Made by a program: the position numbers and the translations under genes. From assembly GCA_017533485.1 (NCBI GenBank), contig JAFXIC010000020.1, positions 58,567 through 122,566 of the forward strand: DNA of 64,000 nt. Reading direction: 5' to 3'. Shown piece after piece: positions 9,211 through 17,511 of the stretch. Within the stretch, counting starts at the first letter, position 1, and every line of letters begins with the position of its first letter. This stretch comes from Oscillospiraceae bacterium (lineage in GTDB: Bacteria > Bacillota > Clostridia > Oscillospirales > Ruminococcaceae). The notes under the pieces were generated by a model that saw nothing but the letters and a program-made list of their open reading frames with translations, ran no database searches and had not been told where the DNA came from.

Positions 9211-10269
9211 ATGAGTTTTTATCAGAGCAAAAGCTTTCTGGAGGATTTGTCAGCTGCCGCAGCTTCTGTGGTAGGATTGGAATCCTTATATGGAAAATCA
9301 GTGCTGATTGCAGGCGCGTCCGGCTTAATCGGTTCTTTTATCACCGATATTCTGATGGAATGCAACCGTTCGCGCAATGCCGGAATTACGGTCTATGCAC
9401 TTGACCGGAATCTGGCACAGATCGCACAGCGTTTTGATCCGATCAAAACAGACCGCCTGATTTATATTGAAGGCGATGTGAATCAGCCACCTTCCTTTGA
9501 TTATCCGGTCGATTATATGATCCACGCCGCAAGCAATGCATTTCCGGCAGCGTTCAACAGCGATCCGGTCGGAACCGTAATGAGCAATATTCAGGGTACA
9601 AAGAATCTGCTGGATTACGGTGTTGCACACGGCACAAAGCGGCTGCTTTATATCTCATCGGGCGAGGTTTATGGTCAGGGCGACCTGACGCTCGAAGCCT
9701 TCGAGGAGAGTTACAGCGGCTATGTTGATCCGACATCCGTGCGGTCCTGCTATCCGAACGGAAAGCGAGCAGCAGAAACACTCTGCGTCGCGTACACCAA
9801 GCAGTTCGGGCTGGAGACAGTAATCGTCCGTCCGAGCCATACCTACGGTCCCTGTGCGACACGTGCGGATAATCGTGCGAACGTCCAGTTCGTCAATAAG
9901 GGTCTGGCAGGCGAGGATATCGTCCTCAACAGTGCAGGCTCTCAGCTTCGCTCTTATACCTATATCACGGATTCTGCTTCCGCCATCCTTTCGGTTCTGG
10001 CATCCGGTGAATCTGCGAATGCGTATAATATTGCGAATTCGAATGCGAAAACGACGATTGCGGGCTATGCGCAGACTGTTGCAAAGCTGACCGGCACGAA
10101 GGTGATTTTTGCAGATCCTGATGCGGTCGCGAAAGCGGAACAGACTCCGATCGAAAAACAGGTGCTCTCTTCCAAAAAGCTGGAAGGGCTGGGCTGGGTC
10201 GGACGCTATACCGTAGAAGAAGGAATTGCCCGTACACTCCAAATCATGCGAGAGCTGGAAGGACAGTAA
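9211..10269 (+). CDS. Extended SDR: NAD-dependent epimerase/dehydratase
   Basis: 352 aa. ATG 9211 lies 5 bases after the previous stop, with GAGAG at 9204-9208; an in-frame TTG at 9190 would overlap the upstream gene. The Rossmann loop [18 protein letters not shown] sits at about residues 31-48. The catalytic Ser is in [12 protein letters not shown] and the catalytic YxxxK is [15 protein letters not shown] and RPSHTYGP are the usual sugar-nucleotide epimerase elements. It is predicted to be a cytosolic enzyme acting on a nucleotide-linked substrate, perhaps the CDP compound made by the gene before it. It is not the TarJ-type alcohol dehydrogenase that normally partners TarI. Substrate unknown. 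Confidence 0.85.
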   Translation: MSFYQSKSFLEDLSAAAASVVGLESLYGKSVLIAGASGLIGSFITDILMECNRSRNAGITVYALDRNLAQIAQRFDPIKTDRLIYIEGDVNQPPSFDYPVDYMIHAASNAFPAAFNSDPVGTVMSNIQGTKNLLDYGVAHGTKRLLYISSGEVYGQGDLTLEAFEESYSGYVDPTSVRSCYPNGKRAAETLCVAYTKQFGLETVIVRPSHTYGPCATRADNRANVQFVNKGLAGEDIVLNSAGSQLRSYTYITDSASAILSVLASGESANAYNIANSNAKTTIAGYAQTVAKLTGTKVIFADPDAVAKAEQTPIEKQVLSSKKLEGLGWVGRYTVEEGIARTLQIMRELEGQ

Positions 10270-10273
10270 TATC

Positions 10274-10972
10274 ATGCTGGAAGAACTGAAAGAACGCGTA
10301 TGCGCCGCAAACTTAGAGCTTGTGGCGCGCGGTGTTGTGATTTATACATGGGGCAATGTCAGCGGCATCAGCTCCGATCGAAAATATATGGTAATAAAGC
10401 CCTCCGGTGTCGCCTATGATGGCATGATGCCGGAGGATATGGTCGTTTTAGACGTTGCAACAGGAGAAACGGTAGAAGGAAAATGGAATCCGTCCTCCGA
10501 TACCAAAACACATCTTGCACTTTATCGTGCATTCCCGACAATCGGCGGCATTACCCATACGCATTCTGTCCATGCGGTTGCGTTCGCGCAGGCCGGCAGA
10601 GCAATTCCTGCGCTGGGTACAACACACGCTGATTATTTTTATGGGGATATTCCCTGTACAAGAGAACTGACGGCGGCTGAGGTATCCGAAGATTATGAGC
10701 TGAATACCGGAAATGTGATTGTGGAAACGCTCCGTCAGCTTGCAATCGACCCACTGGCTGTACCGGGTATTGTGGTGAAGAACCATGGCCCGTTTACATG
10801 GGGGAAGGACGCAGCCGCTTCGGTATACCATGCTGTTGTGATGGAAAAGGTGGCGGAGATGGATCTGAAAACATTGCTTTTGAATCCCGATGCCGGACTC
10901 GCACAGTATGTACTCGATAAACACTATATGCGTAAGCACGGTCCGAACGCTTACTATGGGCAGAAACAGTGA
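10274..10972 (+). CDS. araD: L-ribulose-5-phosphate 4-epimerase family protein (AraD-like, class II aldolase fold)
   Basis: 232 aa. ATG 10274 with GGAAGGA at 10257-10263, inside the end of the SDR gene and 4 bases after its stop. The zinc-binding [16 protein letters not shown] (about residues 94-109), the early [18 protein letters not shown] and the late [14 protein letters not shown] are all diagnostic of the AraD/FucA aldolase fold, closest to AraD ([11 protein letters not shown]). AraD interconverts L-ribulose-5-P and D-xylulose-5-P. No araA or araB is beside it. Its place in a glycan cluster after an IspD-like gene suggests it supplies a pentulose phosphate for CDP activation rather than arabinose catabolism. 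Family call firm; role inferred. Confidence 0.85.
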   Translation: MLEELKERVCAANLELVARGVVIYTWGNVSGISSDRKYMVIKPSGVAYDGMMPEDMVVLDVATGETVEGKWNPSSDTKTHLALYRAFPTIGGITHTHSVHAVAFAQAGRAIPALGTTHADYFYGDIPCTRELTAAEVSEDYELNTGNVIVETLRQLAIDPLAVPGIVVKNHGPFTWGKDAAASVYHAVVMEKVAEMDLKTLLLNPDAGLAQYVLDKHYMRKHGPNAYYGQKQ

Positions 10973-11065
10973 ATCCTGTCACAGCCGTCAGGGGTTTCTG
11001 TGAAATGACGGACCGGCGAATGAGAAATCCACGATATGTTTCAAGAATGCGGGGAAGGAGATTCT

Positions 11066-12376
11066 ATGCAGCTATTACTTCATAAACGAGGCTCTCTTGC
11101 CCAGGAATATCTATGTAAGATCGGGTTTGCAATCTTTTGTGTCTGCGCAGTATTCGGCGAATTGATTACGGCGGCAATTTCGATTAAGCTTTTATTTCTG
11201 ATGCATCTGGGTGCAGTGATCTGTCTGGTATTGGGTGCTCCGTTCTCGCTGAAATCAAAACCGATACAGCTGATTGCGGCGTGGGGTATCTTTACCGCGT
11301 TTTTTGTATTACTGCGCAATCAGAATGATTACAGCCAGTATGCAACGATTAAGTGGCTGTTTTATGCTCTGATGATACTTCTGATTCCGATGTGCCCGAA
11401 ATATCTGTACCGCCCCTTTTTAAAGACATTGGGAGGCGTTGCTTTTATCAACGTGTTTTTCACGTATTTCTTTTTTGTATTCCGTGGAAAATACCGGATT
11501 ATGTATCGGATCTGGGATAAGTGGCCGACAGGAACCTTTGAAGGAGAAGCCGGTTACCATGCAGGTATTGATAACCACTATTCACAAAACGCAATGGTTG
11601 TTGCGATTTGTCTGATTGTGGTCGCAAGCTTTCTGATCGCATATCTTCCGAAAAAGGATAAGCGTAAGACCGGAACTCTTGTCGCATTGGCGGCAGTGGT
11701 GATGGTAGCATTGCTTCTGACCAATAAACGTGCGCACCTGCTGTTTGGCATTGCCGCAATTTTATTTGGATATATGGTACCGGTTCCGAAGCACCGTCTC
11801 AAGAATACATTGCAGGCGATTGGCATCGGCGTTGTTCTGGTTGCAGCCTTCCTTCTTCTTGCACCACGGATTCCTGTACTGAACGAATTATTGGAGCGCT
11901 TTACCTCCGCAACCTCCGGTGAAGACGGAAATACGATGGCGCGATTTGAATTCTGGAAACTCGCGTTCCAGAATTTCCTCGAACATCCGCTGATCGGAAT
12001 CGGATGGGGCGGATTCCCGAAGGAATACCATGAACATCTGTACTTTTTCAATCCGGCGGAGAATAACTACCCGTATCTGCACGCGCACAATGTCTATGTC
12101 CAGCTGCTTTGCGAATGCGGAATTATCGGAACGCTGCTGTATCTTAGTACCGCAGTGGACTGGTTCATCAAAACAATCCGTCTTTTCGATAAAAAGCTCA
12201 GAAGAATCTCGTCCGAATATGAGGTTGTGATTTTTTCTGTGATTATGCAGACCTTTTTCTATATGTACTGTCTGACGGGAAACTGTTTGTATGACAGAAT
12301 GTTCTCATTCTATGTGATTGCAATCGGATTTACGGTCGGACTTTATGCACAAAAGGACATCGTGGATTTATTCTGA
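11066..12376 (+). CDS. O-antigen ligase/Wzy-like polysaccharide polymerase
   Basis: 436 aa. ATG 11066 follows GGAAGGAG at 11053-11060; an in-frame ATG at 11036 lacks a good site. About eleven hydrophobic segments are seen, with a larger outside loop after AFQNFLEHPLIGIGWGGFP that ends in YLHAHNVYVQLLCECGIIG (the HAHN at about residues 339-342). This is the Wzy_C/O-antigen ligase signature. The protein would sit in the cytoplasmic membrane and polymerise lipid-linked repeat units outside, or ligate a chain to an acceptor. With a flippase at 14626 and a chain-length protein at 17512 it completes a Wzx/Wzy-type pathway, so polymerase is the likelier role. Confidence 0.85.
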   Translation: MQLLLHKRGSLAQEYLCKIGFAIFCVCAVFGELITAAISIKLLFLMHLGAVICLVLGAPFSLKSKPIQLIAAWGIFTAFFVLLRNQNDYSQYATIKWLFYALMILLIPMCPKYLYRPFLKTLGGVAFINVFFTYFFFVFRGKYRIMYRIWDKWPTGTFEGEAGYHAGIDNHYSQNAMVVAICLIVVASFLIAYLPKKDKRKTGTLVALAAVVMVALLLTNKRAHLLFGIAAILFGYMVPVPKHRLKNTLQAIGIGVVLVAAFLLLAPRIPVLNELLERFTSATSGEDGNTMARFEFWKLAFQNFLEHPLIGIGWGGFPKEYHEHLYFFNPAENNYPYLHAHNVYVQLLCECGIIGTLLYLSTAVDWFIKTIRLFDKKLRRISSEYEVVIFSVIMQTFFYMYCLTGNCLYDRMFSFYVIAIGFTVGLYAQKDIVDLF

Positions 12377-12406
12377 TATCATGAAAAAGAATGTGTGGAG
12401 AGAAGA

Positions 12407-13381
12407 ATGATTTCGATTATCATGCCTGTATATCAAGTAGAAGCATATCTTCCGCGCTGTATCGACAGCATTCTTGCACAGAGCTATCAGGACTGGGAGC
12501 TGATTCTGGTCGAGGACGGCTCGAAGGACAGCTCCGGCAAGATTATGGATGAATATGCCCAAAAGGATGCACGCATTCAGGCGATTCATAAGGAAAACGG
12601 CGGTGTATCCTCTGCACGCAACAAGGGTTTGGAATATGCAGGCGGCGAGTATGTGATTTTTCTGGATTCGGACGACTGGATTGAAACGGAAATGCTCCGT
12701 GAGCTGGCCGAAGCGATCGAGAAGAATCAGTCGGATATGGCTGCCTGTGATTCTGCGGTTGTTACAGTAGAAGCAGACGGCTCGCTGACACGAAAGATCT
12801 GCAATAAGTGGGGGAAAAATGCTGCAGAGAAAACGGTTTCGGGGAAAGAAGCCTATTACAGCATCTTCTATCAGTCCGGTACGCTCTGGAATAAGCTGTT
12901 TCGCAGAGAATGCGTGAAGGGGCTGACATTCAACGAGAAGATGACTTATGGAGAAGATACCGATTATCTGATTCGGGCGATCCGGAATTGCAGCCGGATT
13001 ACACTGATTCCATATTGCGGATATAATTATGTGATAAACCGTGCCGGAAATGTGCGGTCTGCCAGCATCGACAAGCGTTCGCTGGAGCTGCTGGAGAATG
13101 CAAAGATTGTCTATCGGACACTGTCGGAGCTTGGATATCCGGCACTCGCCGTTTATCGGCTGTATACGGTGACATATCAGGTGCTGCTGAACATACCGCC
13201 GGAAGACTGTGGAAATCCCAAGTACGCGCCGTATCTGGATGCGTGCAAACAGACGGTGAAAACTGCCAAAGCAGGAGAAGTGGCGGCATTTTTACGGGAT
13301 GGAAGCTTCGGTAAGAAAGACAGACTGCGGTATCTGCTGTTCAGGACCTCGCCGAAAACATTCCTGAAGCGCAGAGCATAA
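12407..13381 (+). CDS. Family 2 glycosyltransferase
   Basis: 324 aa. ATG 12407 with GGAG at 12397-12400. The N-terminus ISIIMPVYQVEAYLPRCIDS is the GT-A nucleotide-sugar fold start, VEDGSKDSS holds the first acidic site and FLDSDDWIE (Asp87-Asp90) is the DxD metal site. NKLFRRE and the GEDTDYL segment (about residues 184-190) carry the acceptor-side ED motif. The enzyme adds one sugar, by inversion, to the lipid-linked repeat at the inner membrane face. It is the only clear glycosyltransferase in the window apart from the initiating one, so other transferases probably lie upstream of the window. Sugar unknown. Confidence 0.9.
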   Translation: MISIIMPVYQVEAYLPRCIDSILAQSYQDWELILVEDGSKDSSGKIMDEYAQKDARIQAIHKENGGVSSARNKGLEYAGGEYVIFLDSDDWIETEMLRELAEAIEKNQSDMAACDSAVVTVEADGSLTRKICNKWGKNAAEKTVSGKEAYYSIFYQSGTLWNKLFRRECVKGLTFNEKMTYGEDTDYLIRAIRNCSRITLIPYCGYNYVINRAGNVRSASIDKRSLELLENAKIVYRTLSELGYPALAVYRLYTVTYQVLLNIPPEDCGNPKYAPYLDACKQTVKTAKAGEVAAFLRDGSFGKKDRLRYLLFRTSPKTFLKRRA

Positions 13382-13414
13382 GATGCGCTCGTCGCACAGA
13401 GAGGAACTTCTGAA

Positions 13415-14566
13415 ATGAAACTCGCGATTGTAACTTTTCACCGTGCCAATAATTACGGCGCGGTACTCCAATGCTATGCACTGAACCGGGCAATGCTGAA
13501 CAAAGGGATTGACTGTGAGGTACTGGATTATGCGCCCGGATATTTTACACGGATGTATCGGGTGCTTCCGAAAAAGACGCTTACGAAACGCGGTATCAAA
13601 ACACTGCTCTGTCATGTCCTTCTGCGGAAGATGCTGAAGGCGCGCAACGAGAAATTCGCGGGTTTTGTGAGCTGCCGGTTAAAGCTCAGTGCGAAAACCT
13701 TTGATACGTCCGATGAAGCTGACCTGACGGGATATGACGCGGTGATTACGGGCAGCGATCAGGTCTGGAATCCGACGGCCGCAGAATTTGACCGGATATT
13801 TTTCCTGTACGGAAAAGGATTCGAGAACCTGAAAAAATATTCCTATGCCGCAAGCTTCGGGTTAGACAAGCTTCCCGAACACCTGACAGAAGAATATCAG
13901 AACCGACTGAACGATTATTGCCGGATTTCAGTCCGGGAGAAAAGTGCAGTGCCGATTGTGGAGGCGCTGACAGGAAAAGCACCGGTTGTATCCTGTGATC
14001 CGACATTCCTGCTGAACGCAGATGACTGGAAAGCACTTGCAGGCGAAAAGCCGCTGGTTCCGGGCGATTATATCTTCCTTTACTATGTAAAGCAGCCCAA
14101 GGAAATCCGTGCATATGCAAAGAAACTCGCGGCGCAGACAAAATGCAGAGTGATCTGTACCTCCTGTTACTTCACAAAAGTCCCTGGTACACTGTATCGT
14201 TATATGGGCGGAAAAGCAGATGCCGAGGACGGCTTTGAGACGATGAACGCAGTATCGCCCGATGAATTCCTGAACCTGATTCTGCACGCAAAATATGTGC
14301 TGTGCAGCTCGTTCCACGGTACGGTATTCAGCATTCTGTTTGAAAAGTGCTTCCTGTCCCAGACCGTATGGGGTGACGGCAGCAAGAATGACCGTGTGGA
14401 AAATCTTCTGGCACTCGCCGGACTCTCCCACCGCACGATTTCAAGTCCTGATGCAGCAATTGATACCGCAGAGGACTGGAAGGCAGTCGAAAGCCGGATC
14501 GACGTACTTCGAAACGACGGACATCAATATCTGGAAACGATTGTAACGGATGATAGGGAAGCATAA
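13415..14566 (+). CDS. Polysaccharide pyruvyl transferase family protein
   Basis: 383 aa, ATG 13415 after GAGAGGAA. It begins KLAIVTFHRANNYGAVLQCY, a typical start for this family. It has YDAVITGSDQVWNP (about residues 108-121) and near the end CSSFHGTVFSILFEKC, where the SFHG element is the conserved loop of the GT-B-like fold. Members transfer pyruvate from phosphoenolpyruvate to a sugar as a ketal, adding negative charge to the glycan. In many Firmicutes and Bacteroidetes loci this gene pairs with a FrhB-like iron-sulfur protein, which is also the case here (16063). Good confidence for the family. Confidence 0.88.
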   Translation: MKLAIVTFHRANNYGAVLQCYALNRAMLNKGIDCEVLDYAPGYFTRMYRVLPKKTLTKRGIKTLLCHVLLRKMLKARNEKFAGFVSCRLKLSAKTFDTSDEADLTGYDAVITGSDQVWNPTAAEFDRIFFLYGKGFENLKKYSYAASFGLDKLPEHLTEEYQNRLNDYCRISVREKSAVPIVEALTGKAPVVSCDPTFLLNADDWKALAGEKPLVPGDYIFLYYVKQPKEIRAYAKKLAAQTKCRVICTSCYFTKVPGTLYRYMGGKADAEDGFETMNAVSPDEFLNLILHAKYVLCSSFHGTVFSILFEKCFLSQTVWGDGSKNDRVENLLALAGLSHRTISSPDAAIDTAEDWKAVESRIDVLRNDGHQYLETIVTDDREA

Positions 14567-14625
14567 GGGAATTGGATTGGAGCTGACAACAGCGCCTTTA
14601 TCATAGAAAGGACCATAGATTCATA

Positions 14626-16038
14626 ATGGGTAGAAAACAAGAACTTGCAAAAAATACAGCAGTATTGACGATCGGAAAGCTCCTGACGAAGCTCATCAGC
14701 TTTTTTCTGCTGCCATTATATACAACGATTCTTGCCGCGGAAGAATATGGAGCATATGATGTTTTGGTGACCTATGGAACATTGCTGATTCCGATTTTTA
14801 ACTGGCAGTTCGATCAGGGCTTGTTCCGGTTTATGCTGGACAACCGAAAAGATGAGGAGAAACAAAAAGAACTGTTCTCGACCATGTTTTTCTCCTGTTT
14901 TCTGCAAATAGCGGTTTATGTGATATTATTCCTGCTGGTTATGCCGCTGCTGAAGATGGAAGATGCATATTTCCTGCTCTGGTATGTTGTGCTGCATATC
15001 TTCTTCCAGCTCCTCCATCAGTTTATCCGCGGCAGAGGCGGAAATGTAAAATATACCATCGCGTCCTTTATTTCCACCTCTATGATTACGATCATGAATG
15101 TAATTACGCTGGTGTTCCTGAAAATGGGAGTCCAGGGTATGTATATTTCCACGCTGGTTGCATTGATGATGTCCATTATATATATGGTTTTTGCAACAAA
15201 GTTCTGGAAATTCTTCTCGTTCCGCTGTATCCGGATGGATACATTTCGTCAGGTCGCTGCATATGCCTTCCCGCTGATTCCGAACAATCTGGCATGGTGG
15301 GTCGTCAATGCCTCGAACCGACTGGTAATCAAGCGTTTTTTAGGCCTGACGGCGAACGGAATCTTTACCGCAGCCAACAAGTTCCCGAATGTATTTATCC
15401 AGTTCTATAATATTCTGAACCTTTCCTGGACGGAAACGGTAACGCTCCATTTTGAAGACGAGGACAGAGATGAATTTCTGACGGAGACGATGACAGCACT
15501 CTTTAAGCTGTTTTCGTGTGCCTGCTTCGGTATCATGGCGCTGATGCCGTTTATCTATTCTCTGCTCGTCAGAGGTGCGGAATATGCGCCGGGCTTTTAT
15601 CAGATCCCGATTCTGATGCTTGGTATGCTGTTCCGTGTGCTGGTCGGTTTGTATAGCTGTATCTATGTTGCGCAGAAGAATGCGAAAAAGATTGCGACCA
15701 CCTCCGCGATGGCTGCGGCCATCAATCTGACTGTCAGTCTTGGTTTTATCAAGTCTCTCGGATTATATGCAGCATCGCTCTCTACGCTGGTTGCATTCCT
15801 GGCAATGTTCATCATCCGGTATATTGATGTCAACCGTACCGTGCATATGAAAATCCAGAAGAATATTGCCATTCCCACCATTGTGGTTGCAATTCTTTCT
15901 GTGGTATCCTATTACAGCGGACTGAAAATTGTACAGGTGATTGTTCTTGGCATCGTCATCGTCTATTCGGTGATGATGAATATGGATTATGTCAAGATGT
16001 TTACGGCAAAAGTCAAAAAGATTCTGAAACGAGCATAA
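14626..16038 (+). CDS. Wzx-type oligosaccharide flippase
   Basis: 470 aa. ATG 14626; AAAGGA at 14607-14612 is rather far (13 bases) but no better start is seen. The protein has about fourteen hydrophobic segments and starts LAKNTAVLTIGKLLTKLISF, the usual beginning of polysaccharide-transport MATE-like proteins, followed by LPLYTTILAAEEYGAYDVLV. Members move undecaprenyl-linked repeat units to the outer face of the membrane. It fits between the polymerase and the chain-length protein of the same locus. No odd features beyond the loose ribosome site. Confidence 0.9.
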   Translation: MGRKQELAKNTAVLTIGKLLTKLISFFLLPLYTTILAAEEYGAYDVLVTYGTLLIPIFNWQFDQGLFRFMLDNRKDEEKQKELFSTMFFSCFLQIAVYVILFLLVMPLLKMEDAYFLLWYVVLHIFFQLLHQFIRGRGGNVKYTIASFISTSMITIMNVITLVFLKMGVQGMYISTLVALMMSIIYMVFATKFWKFFSFRCIRMDTFRQVAAYAFPLIPNNLAWWVVNASNRLVIKRFLGLTANGIFTAANKFPNVFIQFYNILNLSWTETVTLHFEDEDRDEFLTETMTALFKLFSCACFGIMALMPFIYSLLVRGAEYAPGFYQIPILMLGMLFRVLVGLYSCIYVAQKNAKKIATTSAMAAAINLTVSLGFIKSLGLYAASLSTLVAFLAMFIIRYIDVNRTVHMKIQKNIAIPTIVVAILSVVSYYSGLKIVQVIVLGIVIVYSVMMNMDYVKMFTAKVKKILKRA

Positions 16039-16062
16039 TCCGCTCAGAAAGGAGCGATTGCG

Positions 16063-17352
16063 TTGGAGCGTTCCAAGCAATATGTGCCGCATCAGTCGGT
16101 GCGGTATCTGAATTCGGAAAACAAGGATGATTCCGGAAAGCCATTGCCGATGCTGTATGAAAATCGGGAGAATTGCTGCGGCTGTACAGCCTGTGAAGCA
16201 GCCTGTCCTGTGAATGCGATCGTCATGGCGGATGATTCGGAGGGCTTTCCGTATCCTGTGATTGACGCAAAGAAATGTCTGCGCTGCGGAAAATGTCTGG
16301 CGGTATGCCGGCTGAAGGAAGACCAGCGTGAAAAAGGATATCTGAAGGATGCGCCGCCGAAAACCACCGAAGCCGCATCCAAAGAACCGCCTGCCTGCTA
16401 TGCAGTCAAGCATAAGAACTTTGAGATACGGATGGCGTCGCGTTCCGGCGGTATTTTTACCGCAGTCTCCGATTGGATTCTGGAACAGGGCGGCGTTGTA
16501 TACGGCTGTGTGCAGACAAAGGATTTTCTCGCACAGCATATTCGTGCAGAGCGGAAAGAAGACCGTGACAGAATGCGCGGCTCAAAATATATCCAGAGCA
16601 GTCTGGACGGTATTTTCCCACAGGTCAGATCTGATCTGGACGCCGGACGCAAGGTGCTCTTTTCGGGTACTTCCTGTCAGGTTGCGGGACTCAAAAGCTA
16701 TCTGCGTACCGATTATGAAAATCTGCTGACGGTGGATATCGTCTGTCACGGCGTTCCGAGTCCGCTGATCTGGAAAGAATATCTTGTCTGGCAGTCCAAA
16801 AAGCACAAGGCAGTCTGTAAGGCGGTTGATTTCCGGAATAAGCGTGATTTCGGATGGAAAGCCCATGTCGAAACCTTGACCCTGCAGAATGTACGCGGTG
16901 AGATGATTCAGGTCAACAGCGAGGTCTATAAACGGATGTTTAACGGCGTTTATCTCAGCCGTCCGAGCTGTTACCAGTGTCCGTATAAATCGGTCTTTCA
17001 TCCCGCAGATCTTACGATTGCGGATTACTGGGGCATCCAGAAAATCGCCCCCGAATTCAATGATAATAAGGGCGTATCGCTTGTGCTCGTGAATACGGAG
17101 GCCGGAAAGGCTTTGTTTGAACAGGTAAAGGATACCGTAGAATTACTGGAATGCAAACTGGAGGACAGCTTGCAGCCGGCACTGAAAGCACCGTTTCCGG
17201 TGCCTGCGGACCGTACTGAATTCTGGAAGATGTTTTACAGTGAACCGTTTGAAGCACTGGCGAAAAAATATGGCGGATACGGTTTTGTGAATACAGCAAA
17301 ACGAAAGCTCGGACGCTTAAAACGGAGCCTCAAGGCAAAGCTTCGGCGGTAA
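16063..17352 (+). CDS. FrhB-like protein with two 4Fe-4S clusters (F420H2 dehydrogenase/hydrogenase beta-subunit family)
   Basis: 429 aa. It starts at TTG 16063 with AGAAAGGAG at 16046-16054. Two ferredoxin-type clusters are near the N-terminus: CCGCTACEAACP (about residues 38-49) and CLRCGKCLAVC (about 73-83). Then comes the FrhB/FdhB domain with ASRSGGIFTAVSDWIL, FSGTSCQVAGLKSYL and VDIVCHGVPSP, followed by a CYQCPYK site. Archaeal members pass electrons to F420; in bacterial glycan loci the relatives are of unknown function and usually sit next to pyruvyl transferases, as here. It probably does redox chemistry (flavin plus Fe-S) on a sugar or cofactor. Function beyond that is not known. 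Confidence 0.85.
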   Translation: MERSKQYVPHQSVRYLNSENKDDSGKPLPMLYENRENCCGCTACEAACPVNAIVMADDSEGFPYPVIDAKKCLRCGKCLAVCRLKEDQREKGYLKDAPPKTTEAASKEPPACYAVKHKNFEIRMASRSGGIFTAVSDWILEQGGVVYGCVQTKDFLAQHIRAERKEDRDRMRGSKYIQSSLDGIFPQVRSDLDAGRKVLFSGTSCQVAGLKSYLRTDYENLLTVDIVCHGVPSPLIWKEYLVWQSKKHKAVCKAVDFRNKRDFGWKAHVETLTLQNVRGEMIQVNSEVYKRMFNGVYLSRPSCYQCPYKSVFHPADLTIADYWGIQKIAPEFNDNKGVSLVLVNTEAGKALFEQVKDTVELLECKLEDSLQPALKAPFPVPADRTEFWKMFYSEPFEALAKKYGGYGFVNTAKRKLGRLKRSLKAKLRR

Positions 17353-17410
17353 ATATGAAATCAAGAGAGATTTGCGCAGCAGGAAATCTTTCCGGATGCC
17401 TGTCAATGGG

Positions 17411-17439
17411 TTGACAAACTCAAAAATTTGTGATAATAT
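17411..17439 (+). promoter_or_regulatory. Consensus promoter of the Wzz-like gene
   Basis: TTGACA (17411-17416), a 17-base spacer, and TAATAT (17434-17439) with a TG one base upstream (extended -10). It is the only sigma-A-like site with near-perfect match seen inside the polysaccharide locus, so the chain-length gene is likely transcribed on its own as well as from upstream. Confidence 0.8.
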
Positions 17440-17445
17440 GTAAAG

Positions 17446-17467
17446 GTCTGCCCGTACTATGGCAGAC
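17446..17467 (+). other. Hairpin at the predicted 5' end of the Wzz-like mRNA
   Basis: GTCTGCC (17446-17452) pairs perfectly with GGCAGAC (17461-17467) across an 8-base loop. It would begin within a few bases of the predicted transcription start. No U-tract follows, so a stabilising or regulatory 5' hairpin is more likely than a terminator. Confidence 0.5.
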
Positions 17468-17511
17468 ATCTGATGAGAAGATTTGAACGGATGAAGAACG
17501 GAGGAACGAAA

